This document shows positions 1 through 9,671 of a DNA stretch of 37,497 nucleotides, one piece after another. The translations under genes were made by a program, and so were the position numbers. Within the stretch, counting starts at the first letter, position 1; every line of letters starts with the position of its first letter. The stretch lies in assembly GCF_000222685.1 (NCBI RefSeq), contig NZ_AFWJ01000263.1:1-37497 (forward strand), read 5' to 3'. A model generated the notes under the pieces. That model had not been told where the DNA came from. It was given only the letters and a program-made list of their open reading frames with translations, and ran no database searches. The DNA is from Vibrio nigripulchritudo ATCC 27043 (lineage in GTDB: Bacteria; Pseudomonadota; Gammaproteobacteria; Enterobacterales; Vibrionaceae).

Positions 1-71
1 TCGATGCTTTTCACCTGATCAAACAGCAGCTCGTCGTAGCGGTCTTTATTGAATTCTTCAGTGACGATCAT
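1..71 (-). CDS. tssL: TssL (DotU/VasF-like) N-terminus, partial
   Basis: Only the first 23 complete codons are inside the window (protein starts MIVTEEFNKDRYDELL); the gene runs off the left edge. The start codon lies 2 bp beyond the tssK stop and is preceded by a good Shine-Dalgarno (TTAGGAG). The call rests mainly on position: in the V. cholerae-type cluster the gene after tssK is tssL, the inner-membrane DotU-like protein that binds TssM and recruits the baseplate. The visible residues alone would not identify the family. Confidence 0.6.
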   Translation of the reverse strand, partial: MIVTEEFNKDRYDELLFDQVKSI

Positions 72-73
72 GA

Positions 74-1408
74 TTAGCTCCTAATTGCCCAGAATTGCAG
101 ATCCAGTTCGTCGAACTCGCCCGCTACGTGGAAGGCAAAGCCACTGGCGTTTTGCAGCATGCGCCATGCTTCGCTGGTTTTGTCTAGCTGGTAGTAGGTG
201 TAACCCGCGTGGTAAGGCAATTGCCTTGGTGCCACAGGAAGCGGGTTGACGGGAATACCCGGCAATTGAAGAGAGATAAGCTCGCGGATTTTTTCCACCG
301 ACGCCACTTTGGTTTGCTGCACAAACAGACGACGAAGATCTTCCAAAGGCATACGCGCACGCACTGCCAGAATGAAATCCGCCGATTCCAGTAAACTTTG
401 GTCTTGGATTGGAGCAACCATAAGCCCGAAGCGACGTTTCTGTAGCTGGATGGACACGGCACGCGGTTCGAGCACAATGCTGAGTGACTGGCGCAATTTC
501 ACCATAAGAGACTGGAAAGACTCAGTCGGCATTTCGTGTTGGTACACGGTAAATTGCGGAGGCATTCGGCTTTCATCGGTGAAGGTCGCCAGCTCGCCGC
601 AAATGGCGGTCAGCGATTCGTACAAACGCTCGGGATGCAAGCTACGCAGGGAAGACAAATGTTGCAGTTGTGGTTGAAGTCGGTTCAGCGATTGCAGCAA
701 CATAAAGTCTGACACATCAGCTACCCCGCCCTGACTTGGCGAGCCAATGCGCTGGGCGATGTTCTTGGCACGCTCACGCATCAGACCCGACATTTCACTG
801 ATGAATCGGTGCAAATGCGGAATGCCGACTACGTTGAAATGGCAAGGGACAAAATCCGGATCCAGCATGACGCTGCCATCGGGTCTTTTTTCCAGAATTC
901 GGGCAATGGCGATGGAAGCAAATGCGCTGCGATCCTGCTTTTCTAACATCAGGCGAGGCTGTACAGGTGAAACGTCCAATACCGTGCTGTCGCCTTGTGG
1001 TGTATGAACGTCACGCACTTCTTGTTTGCGCGCGGTGTAGCGACCTGTGCCTTGAGAATCCGGGAAGCTGATTTCGGCTAATGAATCACTGCGAAGCGGA
1101 AGCGCCAGATACACGATCTGGTTTGCCAGTGAATCGTCGGCAATCTCCAACGCTTCGGGCATCAAATCTTCTTGTGGAATTTTGAATACCGTGCCGTCTG
1201 GCATTACGCCCACTGCGCGTTCAATCGCAATGCGACCAAAGCTTAAGTATTCTGGGTTCAGAGACAGTTCTGATACACCAAACAGATATTGGCTTGCTGA
1301 CGCCACTCGCTCATCCAGCGCATATTCCATGTAGCGTTGTTGCTGCTGAAAATGCTGTGGCTTGATGAATAATCCTTCGCTCCACACGACTCTATTTCGA
1401 GAATACAT
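74..1408 (-). CDS. tssK: T6SS baseplate subunit TssK
   Basis: A 444-residue protein, the usual TssK length. Its N-terminus (MYSRNRVVWSEGLFIKPQHF) carries the family signature W-x-E-G-x-x-x-x-P-Q-H-F. TssK is a trimeric cytoplasmic baseplate component that links the TssF/TssG wedge to the membrane complex through TssL and TssM. The N-terminal part resembles phage receptor-binding-protein shoulders and the C-terminal part binds the membrane complex. The gene lies 3 bp after tssJ and 2 bp before the tssL start, so it is within one operon read leftward. The reading frame is intact and nothing suggests decay. Confidence 0.95.
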   Translation of the reverse strand: MYSRNRVVWSEGLFIKPQHFQQQQRYMEYALDERVASASQYLFGVSELSLNPEYLSFGRIAIERAVGVMPDGTVFKIPQEDLMPEALEIADDSLANQIVYLALPLRSDSLAEISFPDSQGTGRYTARKQEVRDVHTPQGDSTVLDVSPVQPRLMLEKQDRSAFASIAIARILEKRPDGSVMLDPDFVPCHFNVVGIPHLHRFISEMSGLMRERAKNIAQRIGSPSQGGVADVSDFMLLQSLNRLQPQLQHLSSLRSLHPERLYESLTAICGELATFTDESRMPPQFTVYQHEMPTESFQSLMVKLRQSLSIVLEPRAVSIQLQKRRFGLMVAPIQDQSLLESADFILAVRARMPLEDLRRLFVQQTKVASVEKIRELISLQLPGIPVNPLPVAPRQLPYHAGYTYYQLDKTSEAWRMLQNASGFAFHVAGEFDELDLQFWAIRS

Positions 1409-1411
1409 ACT

Positions 1412-1888
1412 CTATTCCACCTTCTCTAACTTGATGTCGTAATCTTTAAAAAGCATCAGCAAGTGGTACTTGCGACCCAAATTGATGATCTTCACTGCCT
1501 TTTTCCATTCACTCAGTTCTGGCTCGGCAAACTTCGCCAGCACCCCTATGTACCGGGTGTCTTCGTCCACTGAAATGTCGTCCACGTATTTGAACTGTCC
1601 GGGAGTTAGCACGTAGTCGTACACCTGTATGTAATTGCTTTTCAGCACTTTCTTGTGGTCTTCATTGATCTGGTCAAAATCGGCTGACATAAACATGGAA
1701 TCGTCCACCAACTCGAAGACCTGAACCTCAACAGGGGAAGACTCGCCGAATACGTTCGGGTTTACGCCCTCATCTGCCACCATGCTGAATGACACTACGG
1801 TCGGCAGTTCTTTCACGTTTTCGCTGGAACTGCACCCCGCTAACAACACAACGCCCAACAATATGGACAGCACTTGTCTCACGATCAC
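1412..1888 (-). CDS. tssJ: T6SS outer-membrane lipoprotein TssJ
   Basis: A 158-residue protein with a lipoprotein signal peptide: basic start (MIVRQ), hydrophobic core, and lipobox L-A-G-C with the lipidated cysteine at about residue 19 followed by serines. The mature part is a small beta-rich domain of TssJ size. TssJ anchors the TssL-TssM-TssJ membrane complex at the outer membrane by holding the TssM C-terminus in the periplasm. The start codon overlaps the fha stop by 4 bp (ATGA), which suggests translational coupling. Family assignment uses lipobox, length and its place between fha and tssK. Confidence 0.9.
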   Translation of the reverse strand: MIVRQVLSILLGVVLLAGCSSSENVKELPTVVSFSMVADEGVNPNVFGESSPVEVQVFELVDDSMFMSADFDQINEDHKKVLKSNYIQVYDYVLTPGQFKYVDDISVDEDTRYIGVLAKFAEPELSEWKKAVKIINLGRKYHLLMLFKDYDIKLEKVE

Positions 1889-3429
1889 GACTCCATCTGC
1901 TTCTCACGTAGCAAGCGGTCGTACGCTTGGTCGAATACTTCCCAGAAGAGTTTTTCAAAGCCTTGTTGGCGATCCGACGTCAGCTCTTTGTAGTAGCTTT
2001 GGTACATTTCCCATGCCCATGCATCCGAGTTTTGTTCTGGCGTCTGGTAAGAACGGCGGTAGTTCTGGAAACGGCGCATCAAGACTTCTGGAGAAAAGGC
2101 GCGAACGATTTGTCCCAGAGCCAGAGTGGTCGCCATTTGCACCACATCGTTGTGATCTTTGAGGTTTTTCAGGCTTTCAGAAATCGCCGATGGCGCGGAA
2201 AGGTGAACGGCACCCGGATTGGTGTTGAACAGGGTTTTTACCGTGTCTTCATAAGACATACCCAAGCGAAGTGGGTTGTCTTCTATCGGCTGTAGATTCT
2301 TGTTGATCACGCCATAGCGGCTGTCGTCCACATGCTGGTGCAAATCCAGCAGACCTTTTACCGCTGCCTGAAGCGCAGCCCCGATTTCCTCTGAGGTCAT
2401 TTGCACGTCACCAGACTGGTGAGACGGTGCAACGGACACGCCCAAACCACGGAACAAAGGACCCGATAACAGGTGGTTGTTGTCATCGCCAAGCGGCATT
2501 TCTGCCTTAAACTGTTCGTTTTGGGCGATTTCTTCTTCTAATAAATCCAGGGTTTTATCGTCCATCATGTAGCCCTCTGTTCTGAACTCGTTTTGTGCAC
2601 CTGCGTTTCCCGCAACATGCGATTCAATGGGTTGATTAGCCTGCTGACTGGTTTCAACTGACTGTGAATGGGTTTGCGCTTCACTGCTCTCGGTTACCAT
2701 TTCTGGCTCGGATAGAAGAGCGTCGGGTTCTGACTTGGAAAAAAACGAAAATGGATTGAAGCGGCTCCGTTTTTTCAGTTTGATGGCAGACGAAATTTCG
2801 TATTCGCTGTCTGCCTGTAAGGTTGGTTTTTCGCGACTTTCCAGTTCTTCATCCGCCAAAAGGTGATTGGTTTCGATCTGTTCTGGCGAAAGTTTTTCTT
2901 CCTCTTCCGCATACAGTTGCTTGTGTTCCTGAGCGCTTTCTCCCCCTTCCAGAACATCAAGCGGATCGACGTATTCAACGTCATCTCGCAACGCGACCAA
3001 TCTTTCTGATTCCGGATCGCCTTTGACTAAAGCGGCGTCTTCGGTAAATAGCTGATCGAGTGATTGGTTGTGAGAGTTCATCGCAGCGCGACTGGTGCCG
3101 CTCACTACCATCAATTCGTACACGCCCACTTTTAGGGAATCTTTGGTGGTGATTTGCGCCATCTTCCCTTTGCCGACAGGCATGGTTGCCCCGTTCACAT
3201 AGGTGTGACCAGAAAGATCGCGTACGCAGAAATGGTTGTCGTACACCAAAACTTCGCAATGGCTGCCCTGCACATCTCGGCGCTGATCCTGCAAAATCCA
3301 GTGCGAACTTGGGCTGGAACCAATCACACCGCCTTCCTCTGTGAACTCACAGGAAGGCGTTAAACCGGGCTCCAGCTCCTTGGTATTCGACACCATCAAG
3401 TTCAAACGTTTGTTCTGTTCCACTTCCAT
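1885..3429 (-). CDS. fha: FHA domain T6SS protein (Fha/TagH-like)
   Basis: A 514-residue protein. Residues about 20-110 form a forkhead-associated domain, with the expected G-S-S-P, S-H-C and V-N-G-like landmarks (IGSSPSSHW, GSHCEV, HTYVNG). A long acidic, Gln/Glu-rich, probably disordered linker follows (about 115-340). The C-terminal 170 residues match the conserved C-terminal region of TagH/Fha T6SS proteins (ALQAAVKGLLDL, then FSPEVLMRRF and FEKLFWEVFDQAYDRLL). In other bacteria Fha binds phosphothreonine and promotes assembly, but no PpkA kinase or PppA phosphatase is visible here. In V. cholerae the orthologue sits at the same place in the operon. Confidence 0.9.
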   Translation of the reverse strand: MEVEQNKRLNLMVSNTKELEPGLTPSCEFTEEGGVIGSSPSSHWILQDQRRDVQGSHCEVLVYDNHFCVRDLSGHTYVNGATMPVGKGKMAQITTKDSLKVGVYELMVVSGTSRAAMNSHNQSLDQLFTEDAALVKGDPESERLVALRDDVEYVDPLDVLEGGESAQEHKQLYAEEEEKLSPEQIETNHLLADEELESREKPTLQADSEYEISSAIKLKKRSRFNPFSFFSKSEPDALLSEPEMVTESSEAQTHSQSVETSQQANQPIESHVAGNAGAQNEFRTEGYMMDDKTLDLLEEEIAQNEQFKAEMPLGDDNNHLLSGPLFRGLGVSVAPSHQSGDVQMTSEEIGAALQAAVKGLLDLHQHVDDSRYGVINKNLQPIEDNPLRLGMSYEDTVKTLFNTNPGAVHLSAPSAISESLKNLKDHNDVVQMATTLALGQIVRAFSPEVLMRRFQNYRRSYQTPEQNSDAWAWEMYQSYYKELTSDRQQGFEKLFWEVFDQAYDRLLREKQMES

Positions 3430-3435
3430 CCGCCT

Positions 3436-4422
3436 CTACTGCCTGACCTGAATGGTGACACTCTGTTTGGTGTCTCCTTCACCTAAAAAGGTGGACCAGC
3501 CAAGAGGCATATCAATGCGATGATCCAGTACCATGGCAGATACTGCGCCTTCCTCTAGCTGCAATTCCAGGTCGTACGCCATTTGCTCTCGCAGAACGAA
3601 TTCCACAACTTTGCAAAGTGGCAGGTAATCTTTTCCTGTTGGTAGAAAGTCGCGAAACCTCTTCTGGCTCAGTCCTTTCAATACCAAAGTGAATTTGCCG
3701 TTACACTCGGTCACGCGTTCACCGACGACAGTGTTTTCCCCCAAACTCATGTTTGCTAAACCCAGCTCCATCTGCTGGTTTTTGCGAATATCGACTTTTC
3801 TTTTCACCCACTGACGAATCTCGACATCTTCAATATCGAAACAGTGAGCAATGATCCCCGACACCACCTGCGGTGAACGGCTTCGCCCTGCCAACATGCC
3901 GGCGTAAGAAAGCATCTTGCACCAGTTGATGGGCGTTTCGCCGCGAAGATCAGGGTCGGCTAACCCCACCAATGCGAAAAGCTGAGCGGAAAAGTCATCG
4001 CTCGCGCCTTCCTGAAACCGAATGTAATAGCGGTACTTTCGCCAAATCCGATACACCAGAGTGATCATTCGGTTGTTAAAGAAATCGAGAAACGGTCCGC
4101 GTAAGCCGAACTCGCCTTCTGTTAACACCTGCTCCAGCAGATATCCGGGAAGCGGCGACTGCGATCCTGTTAACCCAAGAAAGGTGGTTTCCAGCTCCAT
4201 TCTGTCGTCGTGTTTGGTATCGAGCGACGACACATCTGACGTTGAGAACCCTAAACTTGGGTTCGACTTAAACACGAACTGACACTGGCGCTCCCAATCT
4301 TCGTCCTCGGGATCCATGTCATTCAGTTGCAGCAGCAACTCCACCAACTGATAGAAGTTGAAGCTTTTGACATCCAGCTCTGCCAACTCGTCCTGAATCG
4401 GCTCAAGGTTGGTTGATCTCAT
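3436..4422 (-). CDS. tssG: T6SS baseplate subunit TssG
   Basis: A 328-residue protein of normal TssG length. The family landmarks are present: NFYQLVELL near residue 20, a hydrophobic gate segment with FLDFFNNRMITLVYR (about 120-135), and the C-terminal GKDYLPLCKVVEFVLREQ region. With TssF it forms the baseplate wedge (TssE-TssF2-TssG) that surrounds the VgrG/PAAR hub. Its ATG overlaps the tssF stop by 4 bp (ATGA), consistent with stoichiometric co-translation of the two wedge proteins. Confidence 0.93.
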   Translation of the reverse strand: MRSTNLEPIQDELAELDVKSFNFYQLVELLLQLNDMDPEDEDWERQCQFVFKSNPSLGFSTSDVSSLDTKHDDRMELETTFLGLTGSQSPLPGYLLEQVLTEGEFGLRGPFLDFFNNRMITLVYRIWRKYRYYIRFQEGASDDFSAQLFALVGLADPDLRGETPINWCKMLSYAGMLAGRSRSPQVVSGIIAHCFDIEDVEIRQWVKRKVDIRKNQQMELGLANMSLGENTVVGERVTECNGKFTLVLKGLSQKRFRDFLPTGKDYLPLCKVVEFVLREQMAYDLELQLEEGAVSAMVLDHRIDMPLGWSTFLGEGDTKQSVTIQVRQ

Positions 4423-6182
4423 ATCAGTGGCTGCATTCCATGCTGGTTACCCCAGCTGTATTCCTCTCGACTCTCGGCGTTGACCACTACTAACTCGTGG
4501 AACGAGTTGATACTGGCGTATAACGCAAAGAACTGGCTGAGTACGGTGCCAAACAGGTACAAATCTCCTTCCGAACCAAACGCATTCGGGTCCATGGTGA
4601 TTCGCGATAACAACCCTCGAACAGGCATGCCTTTGATTAGCTTGTCCAGTGGTTCAGATTCAATCGATACAATGCCATCCATACGCTGACGAGAGATGCG
4701 CGCCGCCTGCTGATCCACAAGTGAGCGGAAATCGTAAGCGCGAAGCACAGAGCAAAGCGCGTTCTTGTCCAGCAGCGACAAGTAGTTCAGCGACAAATTG
4801 GAGATCAGCGTCCACAGCAAACTGCCGTCTAGTACCGGGCGCAGGGTTTGCGTTGGGATGGTGATGTTTTCAAAATCAGCAAATGGGGGCGATGTGTCCG
4901 TGCTGACGCAAATGTCTCCGACAGCCAGTTCTGCTGGCAGTTGTCGGTTGGTGCACGTCAGTTCAAGCGTGACGGCTTCGTCGAGCAGGTAACCTGTAGT
5001 TTCGTCACCGCGGACAAACGAAATATGATGATCAAAGCCGTCTTTGCGGATGCTGTCTTTCACTCGAACGCGGTAGTACAGCGCCAACCTCTGGCGAGCC
5101 AGTTCTATCTCGTGCTGGAAGCTTTCAAATGGGGTGTATACGCGGCGCTGACCGCGGACTCTTCCGTCCGAGGTTTCCTGCCACCCTTCCACGTGATCGA
5201 CGCTGAATATTTCATAGTGCCTTGGGTAACGACTGGAGGGTGCAATTCGGTATTCTGTTCGTTTGCCTGTTAAATCAATCGGGTCCGCATCATGGCGAAA
5301 CAGATTGACTATTGGTGTGGCATACAGAATGAAGCTCTCATCCGACACCAAAGTGCTGTCCGGCAAGGTCTGCGTAAAGTGGAAACGAAGGGTGAACTTG
5401 CCCGTTACATGATCGGGAATATAACGCCCAATGTGTTTCAAATCGAAGAAGTGGAACGATTCCGGAAACGCGAGGTATTCCTGAAAAATCCGATAACCCT
5501 GATACACATTCTTCGGATACGGCAGTAAACCGTCGTTATCAAACCCGACAACATCAAACACGTCAGTCGGCACTTTTACACTGCCACCGTCGTATTCCAC
5601 TTCAATCGAATCTAGATAGTGTCCCAGCCACAAGTAAAGGTTTTGTGCGCTGTAAGTATCGCCGCCCAGATAAAAACGGAGTGAATCCAGCTCCACTGAG
5701 CCTATCGATTCGTCTTTGTTCAGCATCGACATTTCCAGAGACACTTTACTGGCGTCTTTGGTGTGAATCGCCGAGATTCGGTCGCAAACAATCGGGTAGA
5801 TTTCTACATCACGACAAGTGCGAAACTGGCAAGGCGTATCGAAGACGGGCACCGAATCGACCTTGGTCTGCTTTTTGATGACCTGACGAGTACTGAAATT
5901 ACCTTTCGGGCTGAATCTGAGAATGCTCATGCTGGGAATAGGACGAAGGTAATTCGGCCACAGCATGTTGATGATCGAGTGGGTTAACTCGGGAAATTCA
6001 TCTTCGACTTTCTCTCTCAGCTTACCGGTTAAAAAGGCGAAGCCTTCCAACAGGCGCTCGACGTCCGGATCGGTATTCCGACCATTCAAGAAGCGAGAAA
6101 GTTGAGGATGAATCTCGGTAAACTGTTTTCCTTGGTCTTTTAAAAACGCCAGCTCATCTCGGAAATATTTGTCTTGTGCCAC
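4419..6182 (-). CDS. tssF: T6SS baseplate subunit TssF
   Basis: A 587-residue protein, standard for TssF. The N-terminus (MAQDKYFRDELAFLKDQG, then F-x-x-x-x-P-x-L-S-R-F-L) and the region P-D-V-E-R-L-L-E-G-F-A-F-L are diagnostic of VasA/ImpG-type TssF, as is the following N-M-L-W-P-N-Y-L-R-P-I-P-S block. The start is a GTG that shares one base with the tssE stop. It forms the baseplate wedge with TssG and TssE. The frame is intact throughout. Confidence 0.95.
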   Translation of the reverse strand: MAQDKYFRDELAFLKDQGKQFTEIHPQLSRFLNGRNTDPDVERLLEGFAFLTGKLREKVEDEFPELTHSIINMLWPNYLRPIPSMSILRFSPKGNFSTRQVIKKQTKVDSVPVFDTPCQFRTCRDVEIYPIVCDRISAIHTKDASKVSLEMSMLNKDESIGSVELDSLRFYLGGDTYSAQNLYLWLGHYLDSIEVEYDGGSVKVPTDVFDVVGFDNDGLLPYPKNVYQGYRIFQEYLAFPESFHFFDLKHIGRYIPDHVTGKFTLRFHFTQTLPDSTLVSDESFILYATPIVNLFRHDADPIDLTGKRTEYRIAPSSRYPRHYEIFSVDHVEGWQETSDGRVRGQRRVYTPFESFQHEIELARQRLALYYRVRVKDSIRKDGFDHHISFVRGDETTGYLLDEAVTLELTCTNRQLPAELAVGDICVSTDTSPPFADFENITIPTQTLRPVLDGSLLWTLISNLSLNYLSLLDKNALCSVLRAYDFRSLVDQQAARISRQRMDGIVSIESEPLDKLIKGMPVRGLLSRITMDPNAFGSEGDLYLFGTVLSQFFALYASINSFHELVVVNAESREEYSWGNQHGMQPLI

Positions 6183-6622
6183 TAGGTTACTACTCGGTAT
6201 TTTCTATTATTATCAAGGAGTAAATTGATCTTTACCCTTTCATGAATCGCTGATGTATCTATGGTCGCTGCCACACTGAATCGTAAGTTCAGGGGCTCTC
6301 TTTCATCCTGAATGACCATCACGTCGACTTCTTTTAGCCGAGGCTCAAACTCCTCCAGGCAGCGTTTTATCGACAGTTTCACGCGGATAGACAGATCCAG
6401 CATCGCCATCGTGGCATCGTTAAAATCCACCAGCCCAAGATTCGGAGAGCTTAGTGACTCTCCGATTCGGGTATTCAGAATGTTGGACACATTCCGTTTG
6501 ATGGATCGCAGTACCTCGGCAGAGTCCGGGCCTTTTGAAAGTGAAATGGGTTTAGCGTCAGCCTCTAAACGCTCGAAGAGGCTGACACCGTACACACTTT
6601 CTTCAGGTGCGATATATCCCAT
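6182..6622 (-). CDS. tssE: T6SS baseplate protein TssE (gp25-like)
   Basis: A 146-residue protein homologous to phage T4 gp25. The conserved E-F-E-P-R-L motif near the middle is the gp25/TssE hallmark, where sheath polymerisation starts from the baseplate. The N-terminus carries SLFERLE, and the I-x-x-N-I-x-x-x-L-N-T-R block typical of the family follows. Start and stop each share one base with the neighbouring genes (TGATG with tssC, TAGTG with tssF), so the gene is locked into the operon. Confidence 0.93.
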   Translation of the reverse strand: MGYIAPEESVYGVSLFERLEADAKPISLSKGPDSAEVLRSIKRNVSNILNTRIGESLSSPNLGLVDFNDATMAMLDLSIRVKLSIKRCLEEFEPRLKEVDVMVIQDEREPLNLRFSVAATIDTSAIHERVKINLLLDNNRKYRVVT

Positions 6623-8100
6623 CAGGCTTGATCCAGACGACCAACCAGAGACAGTTCAAAGTTCGCACCCATGTACTTGAAGTGAGGACGAACCGATAGC
6701 GACACCTGATACCAGCCTGGCTCGCCTTCCACGTCATGCACTTCGATAGCGGCTGCACGAAGTGGACGACGGCTGCGCACGTCTGCCGGTGGGTTTTCCT
6801 GATCCGCCACGTATTGCTTGATCCAACCGTTTAGCTCACGCTCCAGATCCTGACGCTCTTTCCAGGCACCAATCTGTTCGCGCTGCAGCACTTTGATGTA
6901 GTGCGCAAGACGGTTGATGATCATCATGTAAGGCAGCTGAGTACCCAACTTGTAGTTGGTTTCGGCTTCTTTGCCTTCTTTGGTGTTCGGGAAAATCTTT
7001 GGTTTCTGAATTGAGTTCGCAGAAAAGAACGCGGCGTTGTCGCTGCCCTTACGCATGGTCAGAGCAATGAAGCCTTCTTCTGCCAGTTCGAACTCTTTGC
7101 GGTCTGTGACCAGTACTTCCGTTGGGATCTTGGATTGCAATGCACCCATGGATTCGTACACATGAACAGGAAGATCTTCCACCGCACCACCGCTTTGAGG
7201 ACCGATGATGTTCGGACACCAGCGGTATTTCGCGAAGCTGTCTGTCAGGCGAGTAGCAAATGCAAACGCGGTGTTACCCCATAGGTAGCTTTCGTGAGAA
7301 TCACTGACGTTCTCCTCATAAGAGAAGGACTTCACAGGGTTTTCTGTTGGATCGTATGGCACACGAAGTAAGAAGCGAGGCGCTGTCAGACCCAGGTAGC
7401 GCGCATCTTCAGATTCACGAAGTGAACGCCACTTGGTGTATTTAGGTCCTTCAAACGTAGACTTAACGTCTTTCAGATTCGGCAGCTCTTCAAACGAATC
7501 GATGCCAAAGAACTCGGGACCGACACTGGAAATAAATGGTGCGTGCGCCATTGCGCCAAGCGAGCCCATGTATTGCAGCAGTTTCATGTCTGGCGTAGAT
7601 GGGGTGAACGCGTAGTTACCGATGATAACGCCGGTTGGCTCACCACCAAACTGGCCATAACCGGATGAGTAAACGTGTTTGTAAAGACCCGATTGAGTGG
7701 TCTCTGGAGCGAACTCAAAGTCGTCCAGAAGCTCTTCTTTGGTTACGTGTAACACGTCAACTTTGTTGTTTTCGTTGAAATCGGTGCGGTCGATCATCAA
7801 CTTAAGACCGCGCCAAGATGACTCCAGATTCTGGAAACCGTCATCGTGAAGAATTTCATCAACCTGAGCACCAATTTTTTTGTCCAGTTCCACCAGCATT
7901 TGGTCAACCAAAGCCTTGTTAACGGGTTCTTCAGTGCGGTTTGAACCTACGAGATTCTCGATGAAAGCAGCAACACCTTTTTTGGCGATGTCGTAGGCTT
8001 CTTCGTTTGGTGCAATACGGGTTTGCGCCATGATTTCATCAAGTAAATTTGCTGGCTGCTGCTCTATTGTTCTTTCTACAGCGACTTCATTTGTTGTCAT
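6622..8100 (-). CDS. tssC: T6SS contractile sheath large subunit TssC (VipB)
   Basis: A 492-residue protein, the exact length of V. cholerae VipB. Landmarks include ESSWRGLKLMIDRT, the Y-x-F-x-x-S-x-x-D region (GNYAFTPSTPD), and the C-terminal ...VRPHFKYMGANFELSLVGRL. The start is set at the ATG encoding MTTNEV because a strong AAAGGA lies about 8 bp upstream of it. A GTG 30 bp further upstream keeps the frame open but would bury that ribosome site inside the gene. With TssB it forms the cytoplasmic contractile sheath, disassembled by ClpV (not in the window). Confidence 0.96.
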   Translation of the reverse strand: MTTNEVAVERTIEQQPANLLDEIMAQTRIAPNEEAYDIAKKGVAAFIENLVGSNRTEEPVNKALVDQMLVELDKKIGAQVDEILHDDGFQNLESSWRGLKLMIDRTDFNENNKVDVLHVTKEELLDDFEFAPETTQSGLYKHVYSSGYGQFGGEPTGVIIGNYAFTPSTPDMKLLQYMGSLGAMAHAPFISSVGPEFFGIDSFEELPNLKDVKSTFEGPKYTKWRSLRESEDARYLGLTAPRFLLRVPYDPTENPVKSFSYEENVSDSHESYLWGNTAFAFATRLTDSFAKYRWCPNIIGPQSGGAVEDLPVHVYESMGALQSKIPTEVLVTDRKEFELAEEGFIALTMRKGSDNAAFFSANSIQKPKIFPNTKEGKEAETNYKLGTQLPYMMIINRLAHYIKVLQREQIGAWKERQDLERELNGWIKQYVADQENPPADVRSRRPLRAAAIEVHDVEGEPGWYQVSLSVRPHFKYMGANFELSLVGRLDQA

Positions 8101-8135
8101 CGGAATTATCCTTTCGTTCCTGTTTTTCACGCTGG

Positions 8136-8657
8136 TTATTCATTTCCCTGATCAGAGGTTTCGCTCTCATCACTTGCCACAAGATCCAGTTCCGCTAGCA
8201 GCTTTTCACGTGATTCATCTGAAGACAGGAGCTCTTGAAGACGAGAACGGAATGCTGGCACGTTGCCTAATGGACCTTTCAGCGCCAGTAGTGCTTCGCG
8301 AAGTTCGATCAGTTTGCTTAGTTCAGGAACCTGTTTGACGATGGAGTCTGGAGTGAAGTCTGCAAGAGACTCAAATGACAATTCGACAGGTAAATCAGCG
8401 TCGTCTTCATCAACTAACTTGTTTGAAACTGAGGTAGACAGCGTCAGCTGGCTCTCTTTCATTACAGATTCAAAGTTATTCTTGTCGATGCTGACAGGTT
8501 TACGTTCCTCTAAAGGGGCTTCTTCTGGATGCCCTTTAAAGTCCCCAACCACTAAAGTTTTCAACGGCAATTCCACTTCTGCCTGAGCATCGCCCGTTGC
8601 AGGAATGTACTTGATATTGATTCTTTCTTTCGGGGCAACACTGCCTTCTTTGGACAT
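8136..8657 (-). CDS. tssB: T6SS contractile sheath small subunit TssB (VipA)
   Basis: A 173-residue protein. It has the TssB hallmarks R-I-N-I-K-Y near residue 12, L-P-L-K-x-L-V-V-G-D-F (about 30), and the L-x-x-L-R-x-x-L-L-x-L-K-G-P-L block before the C-terminus. It pairs with TssC in the sheath. It is the first gene of the leftward operon; a ribosome site (GGAGACCG) lies just upstream of ATG. The C-terminus is acidic (DESETSDQGNE) and a few residues longer than V. cholerae VipA (168). I did not find a recognisable sigma-54 element on this strand in front of it. Confidence 0.95.
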   Translation of the reverse strand: MSKEGSVAPKERINIKYIPATGDAQAEVELPLKTLVVGDFKGHPEEAPLEERKPVSIDKNNFESVMKESQLTLSTSVSNKLVDEDDADLPVELSFESLADFTPDSIVKQVPELSKLIELREALLALKGPLGNVPAFRSRLQELLSSDESREKLLAELDLVASDESETSDQGNE

Positions 8658-9583
8658 ATTACGGTCTCCTTCGTTTGTCCCAATTTTTCTAGGGTCTTAA
8701 ACCCATACAATGTTGAATTTATTGCGAACAAACTTCCGCCTCGAAATTGGAATTCACCACTGCTTTCGCAATTCCAAAAACAAGTTGAATGGCAATAAAC
8801 AAACACAGATTCGCCCTGCTAACCAGAGCAAAATTCTTTATATACTTTGTAATGAGCTTCTATTTAGGAGAGTCAAGAATGACAGGATGACGTATAAACA
8901 AGGTATGAGAAAGCGCGTACATCTTCTGTACGATAAATCCATATACACCATTAAAGCCTAATTAGAACCAATTTTTAAATATCAGTCTAGAAATTCACCA
9001 GCCAAAGCGAAAAATTATTTAATTCTCATTTTTAAGATTATTTTCATTATGATTTTGCGATCAGTTCTTTTATTTATCTTCCGATTCAGCTCAATCAATT
9101 TGTGTGTTTAACCTACTATATCAAGATAAAGTAAAACCGTTACAACCATCACAAAAACAAGATGATAAACATCTCAATTAAAAGACAGACACTACCGTAA
9201 GTGACTAAATTACAATCATTAATCATCAAACTTAAATGTATAGATCAAATGCAACAAACCACTATAAAAATTCTTGCTATTCAACAGTTAACCACATTTT
9301 TCAACGGTAAAAGTTTGATATGAAATTCCTGATGACATTTATCATTGTTACTTGATCTAATATATTTTGCCAACAGAAAGTTTTCTTTCATTTATCATTC
9401 ATGCATTCACAATAGTCTGTATTAATCAAGGTATTTATAAAATCAAAACTGAGACAATCACGCAAACACAAGCAATTACTAAAATATTAATTATTGTATT
9501 AACCTCACAATTACTAATTAAATGGTAATTCGGTGAAATTTATTATCACGTGACTTTGATCCAGGCATTTATTCGCTGTTCGA

Positions 9584-9617
9584 GCAATAAATTGCCCAGA
9601 CAAAAGCAATTAATTGC
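9584..9617 (+). promoter_or_regulatory. Paired palindromes, probable enhancer-binding-protein (VasH) site
   Basis: Two near-identical 12-bp palindromes, GCAATAAATTGC (9584-9595) and GCAATTAATTGC (9606-9617), differ at one central base. Their centres are 22 bp apart, about two helical turns, so both face the same side. They lie about 86 and 108 bp upstream of the start expected from the sigma-54 element at 9672. This is the classic position for an upstream activating sequence of a sigma-54 activator. In V. cholerae, VasH activates hcp promoters; binding by VasH here is inference. Confidence 0.6.
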
Positions 9618-9671
9618 TTGGTCATATATCGCAATAAACATAACCCTATGATTTTAGAGTTATTTATTATT

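Noticed and set aside
8100-8130. GTG start giving TssC ten extra residues
   Set aside because: The strong AAAGGA site lies inside that extension and points to the ATG at 8100; the resulting 492 residues match the VipB length.
8710-8961. An 83-codon plus-strand reading frame in the tssB-hcp interval
   Set aside because: Basic, low-complexity composition, no ribosome site, no family resemblance and located in a promoter region; most likely chance.
9528-9562. CRP-like half-sites (GGTGAAA, TCACGTGA, GATCC) upstream of hcp
   Set aside because: Spacing and bases do not fit TGTGA-N6-TCACA well enough to claim a CRP site, although CRP control of hcp is known in V. cholerae.
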